NCBI GenBank assembly: GCA_938021685.1 | Contig: CALIFM010000206.1 | Coordinates: forward strand, 1-19,935 | From: an uncultured Gammaproteobacteria bacterium | Lineage (GTDB): Bacteria > Pseudomonadota > Gammaproteobacteria > Arenicellales > Poriferihabitantaceae | Direction of reading: 5' to 3' | DNA length: 19,935 nucleotides | Shown here: positions 18,380-19,935 of the stretch, in pieces | How positions within the stretch are numbered: the first letter of the stretch is position 1 | Layout of the letters: the number at the start of each line of letters is the position of its first letter | Notes under the pieces: generated by a model | Databases searched by the model: none | Told to the model about the DNA's origin: nothing | The model's input: the letters and a program-made list of their open reading frames with translations, nothing else | Program-made: the position numbers and the translations under genes

Positions 18380-19935
18380 AGTTCATAGTGCCACGCTGCC
18401 CGTCTCGGATTAATGCTTTGATCAGCGCAATGCCCATCAAAATCATCATAAACGAGAACGGTATCGCACCCACAACCATTGCCGCTTGAATCGCATTCAA
18501 GCCACCTGCAAGCAGCAATGCTGCAATTACACTGGTCAAGATGAGCGACCAAATGATGATGTGGATATTACCAGCTTGCTCTTCTGAGCCACCAGCGTTG
18601 ATCGTGTTCACTACTAGTACCGCCGAGTCACCAGAGGTAACCAAGTAGGTAAGTAGCAAGATCACGATGAGCACTGACAAAATCTTCGCCAAGCCTGATG
18701 TGAGCATGAAGTTCACCACAGCATATAGCTGCGCGGTTAAGCTTTTGGCAAAAATCGCACCATCAGCACCTTGGTTCAATTCGATGTCAATCGCCGTGCC
18801 GCCGAGTAGTGAGAACCACAAGAAACACATCAATGATGGAGCAACAATAGCACCAAATACAAATTCACGGATGGTACGGTTCTTAGAGATACGCGCCAAG
18901 AAGATACCTACGAATGGTGCAAAAGCAATCCACCATGCCCAGTAGAAAATCGACCACCAACCTTGCCATTCACCAGGGCTGCCAGCACCTTCGGCTGGAA
19001 ATACGGTGAAGGTCAATGCAGGTAAACTAATAAGATAGCTAACAATGCCTTTGCCGTAAATGCTTAGTGCATACATCGTTGAGCCGAAGATCAAAAAGAA
19101 CGCGAGCAGGCCGAATGACAATACCATGTTCAAGTTACTCAGCCACTTGATGCCTTTACCTACACCCGATAATGCTGATGCAGTTGAACAAAGCATGACG
19201 ACGGCTAAGGCCAATAGCATAGAACCAATGGATGCTTCGCCTTCAGAGTCTATAAGCCAGCCCATTTCCGTGACGTTATACAAACCGGCAGAGAAAGAGC
19301 TAAGACCTAAGCCGATAGTTTGTGCGATGCCTAAAATGGTGGCTACCACAGCAGTGATATCAACGATGTGGCCAACAACGCCCTCTAGGCTACGCCCAAA
19401 AAGAGGGGCCAGCGTAGAGCGAATGGTGAGCGGTAAGCCGCGAGAATAAGCAAAGAACGATAAGGCGATGCCGACTAAAGCATAACAAGCCCAAGCGCCT
19501 AAGCCCCAGTGCAAGAACGTATAGCGATAAGTGGAATCGATTGCTGAGGCATCTTTGGGTGAAACTAAGCCATCAATAGCGGCAACTGTGCCTGCCTCCA
19601 CGGCTTTGCTGTATTCAGCCCATGCATCGGCGCCTTCCGCTAAGGTAATGTTGGCTGAGGCCAGTGCATCTTTCACCATGATGGCGCTCATGCGAATATC
19701 TGGGTTATCCCCAATATGCCACATAGGTTCGCCCGTGGCATAGCCCAGCATGCCGATACCGATTCCGGCACCAAACATCATGGAAAACCAAGAGAAATTT
19801 GAAAACTCTGGTTTGCCGCCCGCTTCGCCAAGGCGAATTTTGCCCCATTTGGGGTACAAGGCTATGACGAGGCAGACAATAATGTAGAACGCAACTGCGT
19901 AAGTGTAATAGTAATTTAAGTTGGCAAACGACCAG
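18375..19935 (-). CDS. BCCT-family osmolyte transporter (5' end beyond the right edge)
   Basis: The frame is open to the window edge, giving the last 519 residues; the codon that looks like a start at 19859 is an internal TTG. BCCT transporters import betaine, choline, carnitine, ectoine or DMSP with Na+ or H+. Visible landmarks are the unwound glycine helix FGAGIGIGMLGYATGEP, FLHWGLGAW, the Trp box WWSIFYWAWWIAFAPFVG that forms the substrate cage, and the family signature FLARISKNRTIREFVFGAI. About ten further hydrophobic segments fit the usual twelve helices. Between GEPMWHIGDNP and YTFLHWG lies an unusually long polar loop (19530-19700). The extreme C-terminus is short (RDGQRGTMNY), without the long osmosensing tail of BetP. 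The glycine motif suits a betaine-type Na+ symporter, but the substrate cannot be assigned. Confidence 0.88.
   Translation of the reverse strand, partial: WSFANLNYYYTYAVAFYIIVCLVIALYPKWGKIRLGEAGGKPEFSNFSWFSMMFGAGIGIGMLGYATGEPMWHIGDNPDIRMSAIMVKDALASANITLAEGADAWAEYSKAVEAGTVAAIDGLVSPKDASAIDSTYRYTFLHWGLGAWACYALVGIALSFFAYSRGLPLTIRSTLAPLFGRSLEGVVGHIVDITAVVATILGIAQTIGLGLSSFSAGLYNVTEMGWLIDSEGEASIGSMLLALAVVMLCSTASALSGVGKGIKWLSNLNMVLSFGLLAFFLIFGSTMYALSIYGKGIVSYLISLPALTFTVFPAEGAGSPGEWQGWWSIFYWAWWIAFAPFVGIFLARISKNRTIREFVFGAIVAPSLMCFLWFSLLGGTAIDIELNQGADGAIFAKSLTAQLYAVVNFMLTSGLAKILSVLIVILLLTYLVTSGDSAVLVVNTINAGGSEEQAGNIHIIIWSLILTSVIAALLLAGGLNAIQAAMVVGAIPFSFMMILMGIALIKALIRDGQRGTMNY

Overview
The window comes from a gammaproteobacterium that I cannot place to genus. 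It resembles the Pseudomonas/marine gammaproteobacterial side: a split coenzyme-B12-dependent ribonucleotide reductase (nrdJa + nrdJb), argH divergent from an algZ/fimS-type sensor kinase, argH followed by an LptM-type lipoprotein and lysA, rpsU next to a yqeY/gatB-domain gene, and a sucA-sucB-lpd operon. Core genes sampled are about 55% G+C. CTAG is not depleted, unlike in E. coli. Almost no start codon has a recognisable Shine-Dalgarno sequence.

Layout. 1-330 (-): 5' part of an unknown membrane protein, cut by the left edge. 493-4339 (-): nrdJa, nrdJb and a small low-G+C caspase/CHAT-like protein gene, apparently one transcription unit. 4340-4968: a 629-bp divergent control region. It holds a convincing sigma70 promoter firing towards nrdJ, two NrdR-box-like sites exactly 32 bp apart, and a TATAAT for sucA on the other strand. 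If the promoter is right, nrdJ mRNA has a structured leader of about 385 nt. 4969-10519 (+): sucA, sucB, lpd (2-oxoglutarate dehydrogenase E1, E2, E3), closed by a bidirectional terminator. 10580-13572 (-): a periplasmic DUF4412-like protein, the yqeY-type gene, rpsU and the sensor kinase. 13982-18266 (+): argH, an unusually long LptM-like lipoprotein with a 47-residue repeat, lysA, and three tiny genes that look like a minimal DsrE-DsrF-DsrH (TusD-TusC-TusB)-like set, ending in a terminator. 18375-19935 (-): a BCCT-family osmolyte transporter running off the right edge.

How the parts relate. The centre is housekeeping metabolism: TCA cycle oxidation, deoxyribonucleotide synthesis, arginine and lysine synthesis, ribosome assembly. 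The accessory or unusual parts are the CHAT-like gene behind nrdJb, the shared nrdJ/sucA control region, the repeat-extended lipoprotein, the DsrEFH-like trio, the missing algR and dapF neighbours, and rpsU as the only gene with a clear ribosome binding site. No rRNA, tRNA, CRISPR array, insertion sequence or prophage gene was seen.
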